64,000 nucleotides of DNA, taken from positions 372,001 to 436,000 of the forward strand of contig JAGIAR010000001.1 in NCBI GenBank assembly GCA_017744735.1, in the 5' to 3' direction. Position numbers and translations under genes: made by a program. Numbering within the stretch: position 1 is the stretch's first letter; every line of letters begins with the position of its first letter. This document shows, piece by piece, positions 38,109-47,574 of this stretch. The DNA is from Novosphingobium sp. GTDB taxonomy: Bacteria > Pseudomonadota > Alphaproteobacteria > Sphingomonadales > Sphingomonadaceae. The notes under the pieces were generated by a model. That model was not told where the DNA came from. It ran no database searches and saw nothing but the letters and a program-made list of their open reading frames with translations.

Positions 38109-38236
38109 CCTTTCCGCCTCCCGTCTCGGGACGCGGAAGGCGCGCCCTCCGCTCGGCTCACCGCAAATCCGGAACCGGGCGCGCCGCCTGCCATTCTCTT
38201 CGCACCCGGCGAAACGGCAGTGAAGGAACAGGGACA

Positions 38237-38446
38237 ATGGCGAAGAAAATTCGGGATCGGCTGGAAGACGCAGCGGACAGCAGCGCGCAGGCCGGCGAGG
38301 AAGTGCGGCAGACCTTCTTCGGATCGGTCGCCCGCTCGGCGGTGAGCGCCGCGGTCAGCGTGACGGTGACCTTCGCGACCGGCTGGCTGTTAAAGAAGGC
38401 GTTCGCGAAGCTCGACCGGTCGGGAGGTTCCGCGGTTCCACGCTGA
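38237..38446 (+). CDS. Small membrane-associated protein
   Basis: Protein of 69 residues, unrecognised. A charged N-terminus (MAKKIRDRLEDAADSSAQAG) is followed by one hydrophobic stretch (SAVSAAVSVTVTFATGWLL) that could be a membrane helix, then a basic tail. AAGGAACAGGG precedes the ATG. It lies 128 nt after the first hybrid kinase and is followed by a hairpin. Confidence 0.55.
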   Translation: MAKKIRDRLEDAADSSAQAGEEVRQTFFGSVARSAVSAAVSVTVTFATGWLLKKAFAKLDRSGGSAVPR

Positions 38447-38456
38447 GGTGGACGAA

Positions 38457-38491
38457 CATCCTCCCTGTAAGCGAAGCGCTCGGGGAGGATG
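38457..38491. terminator. Inverted repeat, possible terminator
   Basis: CATCCTCCC and GGGAGGATG form a 9-bp stem around a 17-nt loop that can itself pair in part. It lies just after the small membrane-protein gene and before the second hybrid kinase. No U-run follows, so it may be Rho-assisted or simply structural. Confidence 0.4.
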
Positions 38492-38615
38492 CGGAGGCAT
38501 CTCCGCGCCCGCTGCTTCGACTTCGAAAACGCGCAACCATCTGCTTTGACAAACGTTGAGAGCGGGTCGGGCGCATCCGCTGAATGTGCAGACTTTACCG
38601 TGGGATAGAGGCGAA

Positions 38616-41036
38616 ATGCGCCGCGTGACCAAGCCCGATCTGACCGATATCTTCCCGGGCGAGAGCGCGATGGCGCAGGCGATGCGCGCGCATGAGTGGG
38701 CGGCCACCGCGCTCGGCGAACCGGGCGGCTGGCCCGAGGCGCTCAAGATCCCGCTGCGGATTCTGCTGACCAGCCGCTTCGAGATGTGGCTCGGTTGGGG
38801 GCCGGAGCTGAATTTCTTCTACAACGACGCCTACGTCCCGACCCTCGGGATCAAGCACCCTGTCGCGCTCGGGCGGCCGTTCCAGGAGGTCTGGGCCGAG
38901 GTCTATGACGACGTCGCCGACCAGGTCGCGCGGGTGCGTGCGGGCGAGGCGACGTGGAACAAGGCGCTGCTGCTGCTGCTCGAACGCAGCGGCTTTCCCG
39001 AGGAGACCTATCACAGCTTCTCCTACAGCCCGCTTTACGATGCCGAGGGCGCGGTCGGCGGGATGCTGTGCGTCGTCAACGAGGAGACCGGCCGGGTGAT
39101 CGGCGAGCGCCGGCTGGAGACGGTGCGCCAGTTGGGCCTGTCGCTTGCCGGAGCGACCGACCTGGACAAGGTCCGCGCCGGAGCACAGGCGGCCTTTGCC
39201 TCCAACCGGCACGATTTCCCCTTTGCCGCGATCGGCCTCGCGCGGGATGACGGCGACGAACTGTTCCGCCAGGCCTCGCCGGCCCTGCCCGCGGAGCCCG
39301 CCGCGGCCGGCGCGATCGTCGCGCTGCCGCAGGGGAGCGGCTGGCCCACCGGCGCCTGGGACCGCCCGCCGACCAAGGCGATCGCGATCGCGATCCCTGG
39401 GGTCGGCCCGGACACCCAGGCCGGCACGCTGCTGCTGGCGCTCAATCCCTATATTCGCGATGCCGGCGACCTGCTCGATACGGCGCGGCTGCTGGCGAGC
39501 CAGATCGGCGGCGCGCTGGCCAATTGCGCGGCGCTGAATTCCGAACGGCGCCGGGCCGACCGGATGTGGAGCCTGGCCCGGGACCTGATCGTGGTCGTCG
39601 ACGCCGACGGCGTGTTCCGCTCGGTCAGCCCGTCGTGGACGCGGATACTGGGCCAGCCGGCCGAGGAGATCGTCGGGCGGGCATTCGCCGAGTTCATGCA
39701 TCCGGACGACATCGCGGCGAGCAACCGCGCGCTGGCCGAAGCGCTGGCCGAACAGAACCTCAGCAATTACGCCAACCGCTTCCGCGCGGCCGACGGGACC
39801 TATCACCTGATCGAGTGGCACACGGTGGTGGAGGACGGGCTAGTCTATGCCTATGGCCGCGACGTGACCGAGCGCGAGCGGGTCGAGCGCGAGCTGGGGA
39901 ATGCGCGCGAGGCGCTGTTCCAGGCGCAGAAAATGGACGCTATCGGGCAGTTGACCGGCGGGATCGCGCATGATTTCAACAATCTGCTGATGGCGGTGCT
40001 CGGCAGCCTCGACCTGCTGCGCAAGCGCCTGCCGGACGAGCCGCAGGCGCAGCGCCTGCTCAACAATGCGGTCGAAGGGGCGCAGCGCGGCGCAACGCTG
40101 ACCCAGCGCCTGCTCGCCTTTGCCCGCCGCCAGGACCTCACGGTCGACCGGGTCGACTTGACGCAGCTGCTCGCGGGCATGAACGACCTGGTGCAGCGCT
40201 CGATCGGGCCGGAATGGCCCATCTCGACCAGCTTTCCGCTGCGCCTGCCGCCGGTGCGGGCCGACGCCAACCACCTCGAGATGGCGCTGCTCAACCTGAT
40301 CGTCAACGCACGCGACGCGATGCCCGGCGGGGGCACGATCCTGATTGCGGCGAGCTGCGAGACGATCGCCCGCCGCGGCGCGGCCGGCCTTGCCCCCGGC
40401 GACTACGTCCGCCTGGTGGTCAACGACCGGGGCGCCGGAATGGATGCGGAGACCCTGCGCCGCGCGACCGAACCGTTCTTCACCACCAAAGGCGTCGGCA
40501 AGGGCACCGGGCTGGGCCTGCCTATGGTCCACGGGACGATGCAGCAATTCGGCGGCGCGCTCGAAATGCTGAGCAGTCCGGGCAAGGGGACCAGCGCGGT
40601 GCTGTGGCTGCCGCTCTCGCCAGACGAAGCCCCCCCTGCCGAAGCGCCCGCCGCCCCGCCCGAACCGGTGCGTTCCCCGGCGCTGCGGATCCTCGCGGTC
40701 GACGACGACCCGCTGGTGCTGCTCAACACCACCGCGCTGCTCGAGGATCTCGGGCACGAAGTGATCGAGGCGGAATCGGCCGCCGCCGCGCTGGAGATGT
40801 TCCGCGCGCGTGGCGATATCGACCTGCTGGTGACCGACCAGGCGATGCCGAACATGACCGGTGCCGAACTGGTCGCCGCGATCGACGATCTCCGCCCCGG
40901 AGCCGCCGCGATCATCGTCAGCGGTTATGCCGAAGGGGTCGAGCTCCCCGGACGCGAGGTGGTCCGGCTGGCCAAGCCGTTCAACCAGCTGGCGCTGGCC
41001 GAAGCGGTGCTGAAGGCGACCGGGCGCGGCGGATAA
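38616..41036 (+). CDS. Hybrid PAS/GAF sensor histidine kinase with C-terminal receiver (II)
   Basis: Soluble kinase of 806 residues. An N-terminal PAS-like region (about 20-170, MWLGWGPELNFFYNDAYVP) and a GAF-like region (about 180-340) precede a PAS domain (about 345-450). Then come the HisKA box [21 protein letters not shown], the HATPase domain with DRGAGMDAET and [10 protein letters not shown], and a receiver with LLVTDQAMPNMTG. The start is the ATG at 38616 with AGAGGCG upstream. Similar in layout to kinase I in its second half. The signal is unknown. Confidence 0.9.
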   Translation: MRRVTKPDLTDIFPGESAMAQAMRAHEWAATALGEPGGWPEALKIPLRILLTSRFEMWLGWGPELNFFYNDAYVPTLGIKHPVALGRPFQEVWAEVYDDVADQVARVRAGEATWNKALLLLLERSGFPEETYHSFSYSPLYDAEGAVGGMLCVVNEETGRVIGERRLETVRQLGLSLAGATDLDKVRAGAQAAFASNRHDFPFAAIGLARDDGDELFRQASPALPAEPAAAGAIVALPQGSGWPTGAWDRPPTKAIAIAIPGVGPDTQAGTLLLALNPYIRDAGDLLDTARLLASQIGGALANCAALNSERRRADRMWSLARDLIVVVDADGVFRSVSPSWTRILGQPAEEIVGRAFAEFMHPDDIAASNRALAEALAEQNLSNYANRFRAADGTYHLIEWHTVVEDGLVYAYGRDVTERERVERELGNAREALFQAQKMDAIGQLTGGIAHDFNNLLMAVLGSLDLLRKRLPDEPQAQRLLNNAVEGAQRGATLTQRLLAFARRQDLTVDRVDLTQLLAGMNDLVQRSIGPEWPISTSFPLRLPPVRADANHLEMALLNLIVNARDAMPGGGTILIAASCETIARRGAAGLAPGDYVRLVVNDRGAGMDAETLRRATEPFFTTKGVGKGTGLGLPMVHGTMQQFGGALEMLSSPGKGTSAVLWLPLSPDEAPPAEAPAAPPEPVRSPALRILAVDDDPLVLLNTTALLEDLGHEVIEAESAAAALEMFRARGDIDLLVTDQAMPNMTGAELVAAIDDLRPGAAAIIVSGYAEGVELPGREVVRLAKPFNQLALAEAVLKATGRGG

Positions 41037-41257
41037 TGAGCTGCGGTTGAACGGGGCGGCTGAGGCCCATCCGGTGACACCGCACGGACGCTACTTTATC
41101 GACCGCGGCAGGCCTTGGCGCCGCGCGGTACGCTGTTGTTCTTCATAAAGGCATTCGGAGCATCGATCGCGCGCCGGGTTGCGCAACAGAATCCAGCCGT
41201 AGGAGCAGGAGCCGTCGTTTCGCTCAGTGAAGATCATGGCTCCCGATCGTCACGATC

Positions 41258-42538
41258 TCATCCTCCGCCAGCCCCAGGGCCGGCGCTCTTGCTCTCGGCC
41301 GGATCGCGACCCGCCTCGAGCAGTCGGGCGATTTGTGCCAGCTTCGGAACTGCGGTGGCGAAATAGTCGACGTAGCCTTCGCACAGATAATTGAGGCCGG
41401 GCTCGCCTTCGCGGGTACGGGCAAAACGGTGCTTCGGGCAACCGCCCCAGCACAGCTCCAAAAACGGGCATTTGCGGCATTGCGTCGGCAGCGTCTCGTG
41501 CTTGGCGCGGCCGAAAGCCTGCTGCTGCGTGGAATCGACCATCGCCGCGAGGCTGTCCGTCACTATGTTGCCTAGGCGATATTCGGGATAAACGAAGTGG
41601 TCACAGGAATAGACGGTGCCGTCATGCTCGGCGATCACTGCGCGGCCGCAGGTTGGCTGGTGCACGCAGACCACTCCTGGTGCGCCGACCATCGCGGCGA
41701 GCGTCCATTCGAAATTCATCACGAAAATCTCGCCCACGTCGCGCCCCGCCCATTCCCGGAACACCGCCGAAAGGTAGCTGCCCCATGCGGCCGGGCTCAC
41801 GCTGAACGGTGCTAGAGCCGCATCGGAATTTTCGTTTTCCATTGTCCCGTCCGGACCCGCCAGATCCAACCCGATTGCTTTTTCCCGCTCGCCTGCGAGC
41901 CTTTCGACCACCGGGGTGAACTGGATATGCTTCACCCCTTGGGCCTTGAGGAAGCGATAGACCTGGAGCGGATGGGCAGCCGAGTTGCCGTCGACGCAGG
42001 CGAGCACATTGTATTCGACCCCGTGCCGTTGAAGTCGCTCGAGCGCCGCCAGGACCAGGTCGAAGGTCGGCGCTCCCGAGCGGTAGCGGCGGAAGCGATC
42101 GTGAATTTCTCGCGGCCCATCGAGGCTGAGCCCGACGAGGAACTGGTTCTCGGCGAGGAACGCCGCCCATTCGTCGTCGATCAGCGTCCCGTTGGTCTGG
42201 AAGCCGTTGTCGATTCGCCGCCCTTCTCCATGGAGCGCCTGCAGCGCCACGGCGCGGCGGTAGAAGTCCAGCCCCAGCAGGGTCGGTTCGCCGCCCTGCC
42301 AGGTGAACATCACCGGCTGCCCTCGCGGGGTGGAGGCGATGGTGTTGCGGACATGGGCTTCCAGCACTTCGTTCGACATGCGACGCATCTGCTTGCCTGG
42401 AAACAGCGCCTCCTTCTCGAGATAGAAGCAGTAGCTGCAGTCGAGGTTGCAGGCTGGCCCGCTGGGTTTGGCCATCGCATGGAAGCCAGTGGTGCTGGGC
42501 ACGATCCCGGCCATCCGGTCGATCGAGGGAAGCGTCAT
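41258..42538 (-). CDS. Radical-SAM anaerobic-type sulfatase maturase (anSME)
   Basis: Radical SAM/SPASM enzyme of 426 residues that converts the active-site Cys or Ser of sulfatases to formylglycine without O2. The radical SAM cluster motif is CNLDCSYC (Cys30, 34, 37). SPASM cysteines appear in CGRAVIAEHDGTVYSCDHFV and QCRKCPFLELCWGGCPKHRF. It overlaps the DUF1254 gene by 4 nt and ends the sulfatase operon, so its client is most likely the arylsulfatase two genes upstream. Confidence 0.93.
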   Translation of the reverse strand: MTLPSIDRMAGIVPSTTGFHAMAKPSGPACNLDCSYCFYLEKEALFPGKQMRRMSNEVLEAHVRNTIASTPRGQPVMFTWQGGEPTLLGLDFYRRAVALQALHGEGRRIDNGFQTNGTLIDDEWAAFLAENQFLVGLSLDGPREIHDRFRRYRSGAPTFDLVLAALERLQRHGVEYNVLACVDGNSAAHPLQVYRFLKAQGVKHIQFTPVVERLAGEREKAIGLDLAGPDGTMENENSDAALAPFSVSPAAWGSYLSAVFREWAGRDVGEIFVMNFEWTLAAMVGAPGVVCVHQPTCGRAVIAEHDGTVYSCDHFVYPEYRLGNIVTDSLAAMVDSTQQQAFGRAKHETLPTQCRKCPFLELCWGGCPKHRFARTREGEPGLNYLCEGYVDYFATAVPKLAQIARLLEAGRDPAESKSAGPGAGGG

Positions 42539-43248
42539 CGCGGCGCCGCTCCGCTCACAATGTCAAGCGGAGGCAGTTTGTAGCTGCCGTCGAACACCGG
42601 CAGGACGTTGATCGAATCTGTCCTTGCGACACCGCTCGTCCGCCCAGTGGGCCATGCCGCGAGCGAGCCGGTTGTGTAGGAGGCGTGGATCGCACGCGCC
42701 GCTGCGAGGTCGGACCGTCCCGCCACCAGCGTGCGCACCAGCGCCAGCACTTTTGCCGTGGGCGCGGGGATCGCGGTGTCGCCCGCAGGCAGCGCGCCCT
42801 TCCAGCCCGGAGCGGTCACCGCATAGGCGCCCGCTTTCGTGCCGGTGGCGCGCGAGCCGATGTAGGAGAAGCTGTCCCCGTAGGTGTCGAGCGACTGGAT
42901 CGAACAATAGCGATTACGGATCTCGGGCACCGCGATCACCTGTGGCCCCACCGCAAGGTCAAGCCAGGCGAAGCCGTAGAGCGTATCGATGTTCGGCCCC
43001 GCCGCATGGGGCGCAGGTGTCGCAAGATCCGGGCTGAGGTAAAAGGTATTGAACCCGAGACCGGCTTTCTTCGCCAGTTCGCTATAGCGCCCGCTCAGTA
43101 CCAGCGGCACGCCCCGGATGAAGGCGTCCTGTGCCAGCGCGGAGCTGTCGTCGTCCGCGCGGGCGATGGAAGCACGCAGAAGCGAAGCCGCCCCGGCAAC
43201 GCCGGCGGCAGTGAGGAAATCGCGGCGGGACGCAGCGAACTCGGTCAT
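42535..43248 (-). CDS. DUF1254-domain protein with Tat signal
   Basis: Exported protein of 237 residues. The N-terminus SRRDFLTAAGVAGAASLL is a Tat-type signal with an Ala-rich cleavage region, so the protein should reach the periplasm folded. The body matches the DUF1254 pattern (GPNIDTLYGFAWLDLAVGP, then IRNRYCSIQSLDTYGDSF). The partner domain DUF1214 is absent. It lies 31 nt after the arylsulfatase gene and overlaps the maturase. Function unknown, but the context ties it to sulfate esters. Confidence 0.82.
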   Translation of the reverse strand: MTEFAASRRDFLTAAGVAGAASLLRASIARADDDSSALAQDAFIRGVPLVLSGRYSELAKKAGLGFNTFYLSPDLATPAPHAAGPNIDTLYGFAWLDLAVGPQVIAVPEIRNRYCSIQSLDTYGDSFSYIGSRATGTKAGAYAVTAPGWKGALPAGDTAIPAPTAKVLALVRTLVAGRSDLAAARAIHASYTTGSLAAWPTGRTSGVARTDSINVLPVFDGSYKLPPLDIVSGAAPR

Positions 43249-43279
43249 CGGATAATCCTTGCGAAAGGAGATGGCGGCA

Positions 43280-45133
43280 TCAGTGGTTCGGGTTGATCTT
43301 GCGCAGCTCTTCCTCGAGCGTGCCGCTGGACGCGTTGCGGTGGATCTTGCCGATGTCGTCCCAGGTGATCAGCGGATAGAGATTGTGCTCTTTCGCCTGC
43401 TCGTCGAACAAGGCCTTCAGTTCGGCGAGCTTCTCGGGATACTTCTTCGCGAGATCGATCCGCTCGTTGAAATCCTCGTTGAGGTTGTAGAGCCGCCAGT
43501 TGTCCTCGCTGAACGGTGTGTCCTGCCCCGGCGCACCGGTGACGAAGCGGTTCGGATAGGCGAGGCCCGCCTTCCACCCGTCGTGGTAGATCGCGCGCGA
43601 GCCGAAGATGTAATAATACTGCGTCTTGCGGCGCGATGCCGCTTTGGCATTGTCGATCGAATAGGCGAGCGAGATGCCCTCGATCGGCTTCTGCTCGATG
43701 TTGCGGATCTCCCCCGGCGCCTTGAGTCCCGCCAGTTCCAGCGTGGTCGGCAATATATCGATCACATGGCCATACTGTGTGCGAAGCTCTCCGTGTTCCT
43801 TGATCCCCTTGGGCCAGGCGAGGATCAGCGGATTGTGGCTGCCGCCCTCGGCATCGGCATCGGCCTTCCATTCGCGAAACGGCGTGTTGAGCGATTGCGA
43901 CCAGCCATATGGATAGTTGCCCTCGATCGCTTGGGATGTGCCGAGTTCGTCGATCTTGCCGAGGTTATATGCAATGTTATCCTTTTCGCTCAGCGGCTTG
44001 GCGATCAGGCTGCGGTCGATGTCGCCGTTGGCGGTGCCTTCCTTGCTCGCGCCGTTGTCGCCGATCATCACGACGAACAGCGTGTTTTCGTACTGGCCGA
44101 TATCCTTGAGGTGCTGGACTACCCGACCGACCTCATGGTCGGTGTATTCGAGGTAGCCGGCATAGACCTCCATGAAGCGCGCATAGAGCTTCTGCTCGTC
44201 GGGCGAGAGCGACTTCCATGGCTTCACCGCCGGATCCCGCTCGGGCAGCACCGCATCGGCTGGGATCAGCCCGAGCTTCTTCTGCTGAGCGAACACCACC
44301 TGGCGATAGACGTCCCAGCCGGCGTCGAACTTGCCCCTGTATTTGTCGCTCCATTCGGCTGCGACCTGATGCGGCGCATGGGTCGCGCCGGGCGCGTAAT
44401 AGAGGAAGAACGGCTTGCCCGGCGCGGCCTTCTTCTGGCGGTCGATGAAGGAGATTGCCTTGTCGGTGATCTGTTCGTTCAGATGTCGCCCGTCGGGGGT
44501 GACATGTGCCTGATCCTCGACGAGGTCGGGCTTGTACTGGTCGGTCTGCGAACCGAGGAAGCCGAAGAAATGGTCGAAGCCCTTGCCGGTCGGCCAGCGG
44601 TCGAACGGCCCGGCATCGGTCGCGTCCTCGTCCGGCGTCACGCCGTATTTGCCGACCGCGAAAGTGTTGTAGCCGCTGTCGCGGAGGATTTCGGCGATGG
44701 TGCCGTCTTCCGACGGAATCCGGCCATCCCAACCGGGGAAGCCGGCCGAGAGGATCGTGTGCGAGAAGCCCGCGACATGGACCGACGAGCTGTTGCGCCC
44801 GGTCAGCAACGCCGCTCGGGTCGGCGCGCAGACGGCGGTGGTGTGGAAGTTCGTGTAGCGCAGGCCCTCGTCGGCCAGTGCATCGAAGGTCGGCGTGTGG
44901 ATCAGTCCGCCGAAGCTGCTGGAAGCACCGAAGCCGACGTCGTCGAGCAGGATCCACACCACGTTGGGCGCTCCCGCGGGCGCCTTGACCGGGGTGGGCC
45001 ACCATTCCTTCGAATCCGCGTAGGTGCGGCCGATAGTGCCTTGATAGGGCTGTTGGTCCTGTGCGCCTGCGGGGCTGACCAAGGAAGCCGCGGAGGCGAG
45101 TGCGGCGACGGAATGGAGTAGCTTCTTCTTCAT
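43280..45133 (-). CDS. Arylsulfatase (type I, Cys-type), exported
   Basis: Sulfatase of 617 residues with a Sec signal peptide (MKKKLLHSVAALASAASLVSP), so periplasmic. Metal ligands are in WILLDDVGFG; the modified residue is Cys102 in VCAPTRAALLTGRN, the CxPxR signature converted to formylglycine. It hydrolyses sulfate esters; the exact substrate is not evident. The start is the ATG at 45133; the 88-codon upstream extension in the track is spurious. Cotranscribed with the AtsK-like dioxygenase upstream and with the maturase downstream. Confidence 0.94.
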   Translation of the reverse strand: MKKKLLHSVAALASAASLVSPAGAQDQQPYQGTIGRTYADSKEWWPTPVKAPAGAPNVVWILLDDVGFGASSSFGGLIHTPTFDALADEGLRYTNFHTTAVCAPTRAALLTGRNSSSVHVAGFSHTILSAGFPGWDGRIPSEDGTIAEILRDSGYNTFAVGKYGVTPDEDATDAGPFDRWPTGKGFDHFFGFLGSQTDQYKPDLVEDQAHVTPDGRHLNEQITDKAISFIDRQKKAAPGKPFFLYYAPGATHAPHQVAAEWSDKYRGKFDAGWDVYRQVVFAQQKKLGLIPADAVLPERDPAVKPWKSLSPDEQKLYARFMEVYAGYLEYTDHEVGRVVQHLKDIGQYENTLFVVMIGDNGASKEGTANGDIDRSLIAKPLSEKDNIAYNLGKIDELGTSQAIEGNYPYGWSQSLNTPFREWKADADAEGGSHNPLILAWPKGIKEHGELRTQYGHVIDILPTTLELAGLKAPGEIRNIEQKPIEGISLAYSIDNAKAASRRKTQYYYIFGSRAIYHDGWKAGLAYPNRFVTGAPGQDTPFSEDNWRLYNLNEDFNERIDLAKKYPEKLAELKALFDEQAKEHNLYPLITWDDIGKIHRNASSGTLEEELRKINPNH

Positions 45134-45224
45134 GATCGATCCCTGATTTGAGCCTGCTACGGCCGGCCCTTTCCTGCGCGAGAGATGGGCGGCCGGGCGC
45201 AGGTCTCCCGGCCGTCCAGGCGGG

Positions 45225-46178
45225 TCAGGCCGGTTCGTATTCCTTGGCCTTTTCCTTGCGGACCGTGCGGCTGGCGCGCCCGTCGATGCCCACCGGCACG
45301 TCGCCCGCGATAGTCGAGCGGCGCAGCGTGCGGCGCTGGAGCGCGAAGTCGGCGACTGCGCGGTGCTGGGTCGCACGGTTGTCCCAGAACGCCACATCGC
45401 CCGGCTGCCAGCTCCACCGCACGGTGTTCTCGGGCTTGGTGATGTGTTCCTGCAGGATCTGGAACAGGCGGGTCGAATCCGCCTGGTTCAACCCGACGAA
45501 GCGCTTGATGAAGTGGCCGAGCAGCAGGCTGCGCTCGCCCGAGACCGGATGCACGCGGACCACCGGGTGCTCGGTTTCGTACACGGTCGAGGCGAACACG
45601 TTCTTGTGCTGCCTGACCAGGTCCGACGAGGCCTTGGTGTCCGAATTCCCGCTGAGCAGCGCGGCATAGTCGTAATCGTTGCTGTGCACCGCCCAAAGGT
45701 TGTTCACCAGCTGGCGCAGCGGCTCGGGCAACTCGTCATAGGCGGTCACGCCGTTGGCCCACAGCGTGTCGCCGCCGGCTTCGGGGATCGTGATCCCGCG
45801 CAGGATCGAACCCTTCGGATAGGCATCGACGAAGGTGACATCGGTGTGCCAGCTCGAGGCGGCGTAGCCTTCCTTGCTGTCGAGTTCGAGCAGGTACTTC
45901 GAGCCTTCGGCCACCGGCACGGTCGGATGCGCGACCGGATCGCCGAACAGCGCGGTGAAGGCCTCGTGCTCGGCATTGTCGAGATGCTGCTGGCCGCGGA
46001 AGAAGATCACCTTGTGGCGGACGAGTGCGGCTTCGATCGCTTGGACGGTGGGGCCGTCGAGATCCCCGGAAAGCACGATGCCGCGGATCTCCGCGCCGAT
46101 GCGGCCCGCGATCGGGCGGATGTCGAGCGGCGAGTTGGGGTCCTTGGCGTTGGGATAGGTGTCGACGAGAGTAGCCAT
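45225..46178 (-). CDS. atsK: Alkylsulfate/taurine-type 2-oxoglutarate dioxygenase (AtsK-like)
   Basis: TauD/TfdA-family Fe(II) dioxygenase of 317 residues. The iron site is WHTDVTFVDAYP (His111, Asp113) with the distal His near 271 in NRATQHRAV. The segment VYETEHPVVRVHPVSGERSL and the overall sequence are very close to Pseudomonas putida AtsK, which releases sulfate from alkyl sulfates by hydroxylation. It acts in the cytoplasm, complementing the periplasmic sulfatase. It sits 91 nt before the arylsulfatase start. Confidence 0.9.
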   Translation of the reverse strand: MATLVDTYPNAKDPNSPLDIRPIAGRIGAEIRGIVLSGDLDGPTVQAIEAALVRHKVIFFRGQQHLDNAEHEAFTALFGDPVAHPTVPVAEGSKYLLELDSKEGYAASSWHTDVTFVDAYPKGSILRGITIPEAGGDTLWANGVTAYDELPEPLRQLVNNLWAVHSNDYDYAALLSGNSDTKASSDLVRQHKNVFASTVYETEHPVVRVHPVSGERSLLLGHFIKRFVGLNQADSTRLFQILQEHITKPENTVRWSWQPGDVAFWDNRATQHRAVADFALQRRTLRRSTIAGDVPVGIDGRASRTVRKEKAKEYEPA

Positions 46179-46214
46179 CGGAATTTTCCTTTCAGGGACT
46201 GGGACGGACGGGGG

Positions 46215-47564
46215 CTATTCGGCCGGGACGAGCAGCGCGGGGGCGGCGTCGAGACGGCGGCGAATTTCGGAATGCGCGGCTTCGTCCAGCGGGAAGCGGG
46301 CAAGCAGCGCGGCGGAAATGGTGTGCGCGATCGCCGGACAGAGGGCGAAGACGTAGAGCAGCCCATCGAGGACCTCGGGCGAATTGGCCGCTTTGGGATC
46401 GAAGCCGAGCCAGCCGACCAGCGGTAGGGCCACGCCGACGGCGACCGCGCCAGCCGATTTGCTGGCGATCGAGAAGACCGAGAAATACAGCCCGGTACGC
46501 TCCTCACCGGTTTCGAGCCGGTGCTTGTCGGCAACGTCGGCGACAATCGACCGGAGCATCAGATTGCCCGATCCTTGGGCGAGGCCTTGGGCAAAGGTCA
46601 GCGCCAGCAGCAGGCCGAAGCGTTCGGGCGTGACCAGCAGCAGGCCGAGGTTAATCACGACCTGGACCGTTTCCCCGAGCACCGCCGCGCGGTGCTTGCC
46701 GAGCTTGAGGCCGATGCGCAGCCAGATCGGCCCGGCAAGGATGCCGAATACGAACTGGAACAGGAAGAGCCCGGCAGCCCAGTCGGGCCGACCCATGTAG
46801 AAGGTGGCGAAGAAGACGATCAGCGACGAGCGGATCGTCTGGCCGAGCGTGACCGCGAAATCCGAGGCGAGCACCTTGAGCAGCAGCGGATTGGCGAAGA
46901 CCGCGGTCAGCGACTGGCGCAGCGAGAAGCGTTCGGGCGCTTCGAGCGGCGGCTCTTCGGGGAAAGTGGTGAGCGAGATCAGCGCCGCCGGAACCGTGGT
47001 CGCGAGCACCAGCCCGCCCATCAGCGCCATCTGCAGCCGCCCGTCTCCGGGACGCAGTTGATCGGCAATGGTCGGCAGCACCAGAGTGAGGAACAGCGAG
47101 CTTGCCGCAACCACCGACTGGTAGGTCGCAACCCTTGTGCGCTCATGATACTGACCGGAAATCTCCCCCGACCAGGCGAGGAACGGAATCTGCACCGCAG
47201 TCCAGCCGAGGTGGAACGCGAACAGCACCGCCGCGAGATAAGCTGGAGTGACCGCGACCGGCGGGAAGAACAGGAAGAACGCCGCCAGGGTGAAAAGCAG
47301 GCTCCCCCCCGCTATCCATGGCTTGCGCCGGCCGATGCGGCTGCGCGTGCGGTCGCTGAGCGCCCCGATCAACGGGTCGAGCAGCGTGCCCCATAGGCTC
47401 CCGGCAAGGAACACCGCGCCGATCGTGCCGAGCGAAAGCCCGAAATCGCGCGCGAAGATCGCCGGGAGGTTAACCGCAAGCGGCAGGGTTGCCGCATAGG
47501 CCGGGAGCGCGATGGCCGAGAAGCGGGTGAGCTTCCAGCCGGATAACGAGGGGGTGCCAGTCAT
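46215..47564 (-). CDS. MFS transporter of the GPH (glycoside/cation symporter) type
   Basis: Inner-membrane carrier of 449 residues with about twelve segments. The motif DPLIGALSDRTRSRIGRRKPW is typical of GPH/MelB-like symporters. It lies 10 nt after the TonB receptor and 36 nt before the AtsK-like gene, so it probably imports the sulfated substrate or its product from the periplasm. The substrate could be a sulfated glycoside or another sulfate ester (inference). Confidence 0.88.
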   Translation of the reverse strand: MTGTPSLSGWKLTRFSAIALPAYAATLPLAVNLPAIFARDFGLSLGTIGAVFLAGSLWGTLLDPLIGALSDRTRSRIGRRKPWIAGGSLLFTLAAFFLFFPPVAVTPAYLAAVLFAFHLGWTAVQIPFLAWSGEISGQYHERTRVATYQSVVAASSLFLTLVLPTIADQLRPGDGRLQMALMGGLVLATTVPAALISLTTFPEEPPLEAPERFSLRQSLTAVFANPLLLKVLASDFAVTLGQTIRSSLIVFFATFYMGRPDWAAGLFLFQFVFGILAGPIWLRIGLKLGKHRAAVLGETVQVVINLGLLLVTPERFGLLLALTFAQGLAQGSGNLMLRSIVADVADKHRLETGEERTGLYFSVFSIASKSAGAVAVGVALPLVGWLGFDPKAANSPEVLDGLLYVFALCPAIAHTISAALLARFPLDEAAHSEIRRRLDAAPALLVPAE

Positions 47565-47574
47565 CGTCCGGACC

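Noticed and set aside
35736-38237. 833-codon minus-strand ORF
   Set aside because: Antisense to the hybrid kinase; Arg/Ala/Asp-rich GC-skew artefact without any domain.
27344-41036. Reading the che operon as a flagellar motility cluster
   Set aside because: No flagellar or motor gene is present in the window, and the gene set differs from standard motility clusters.
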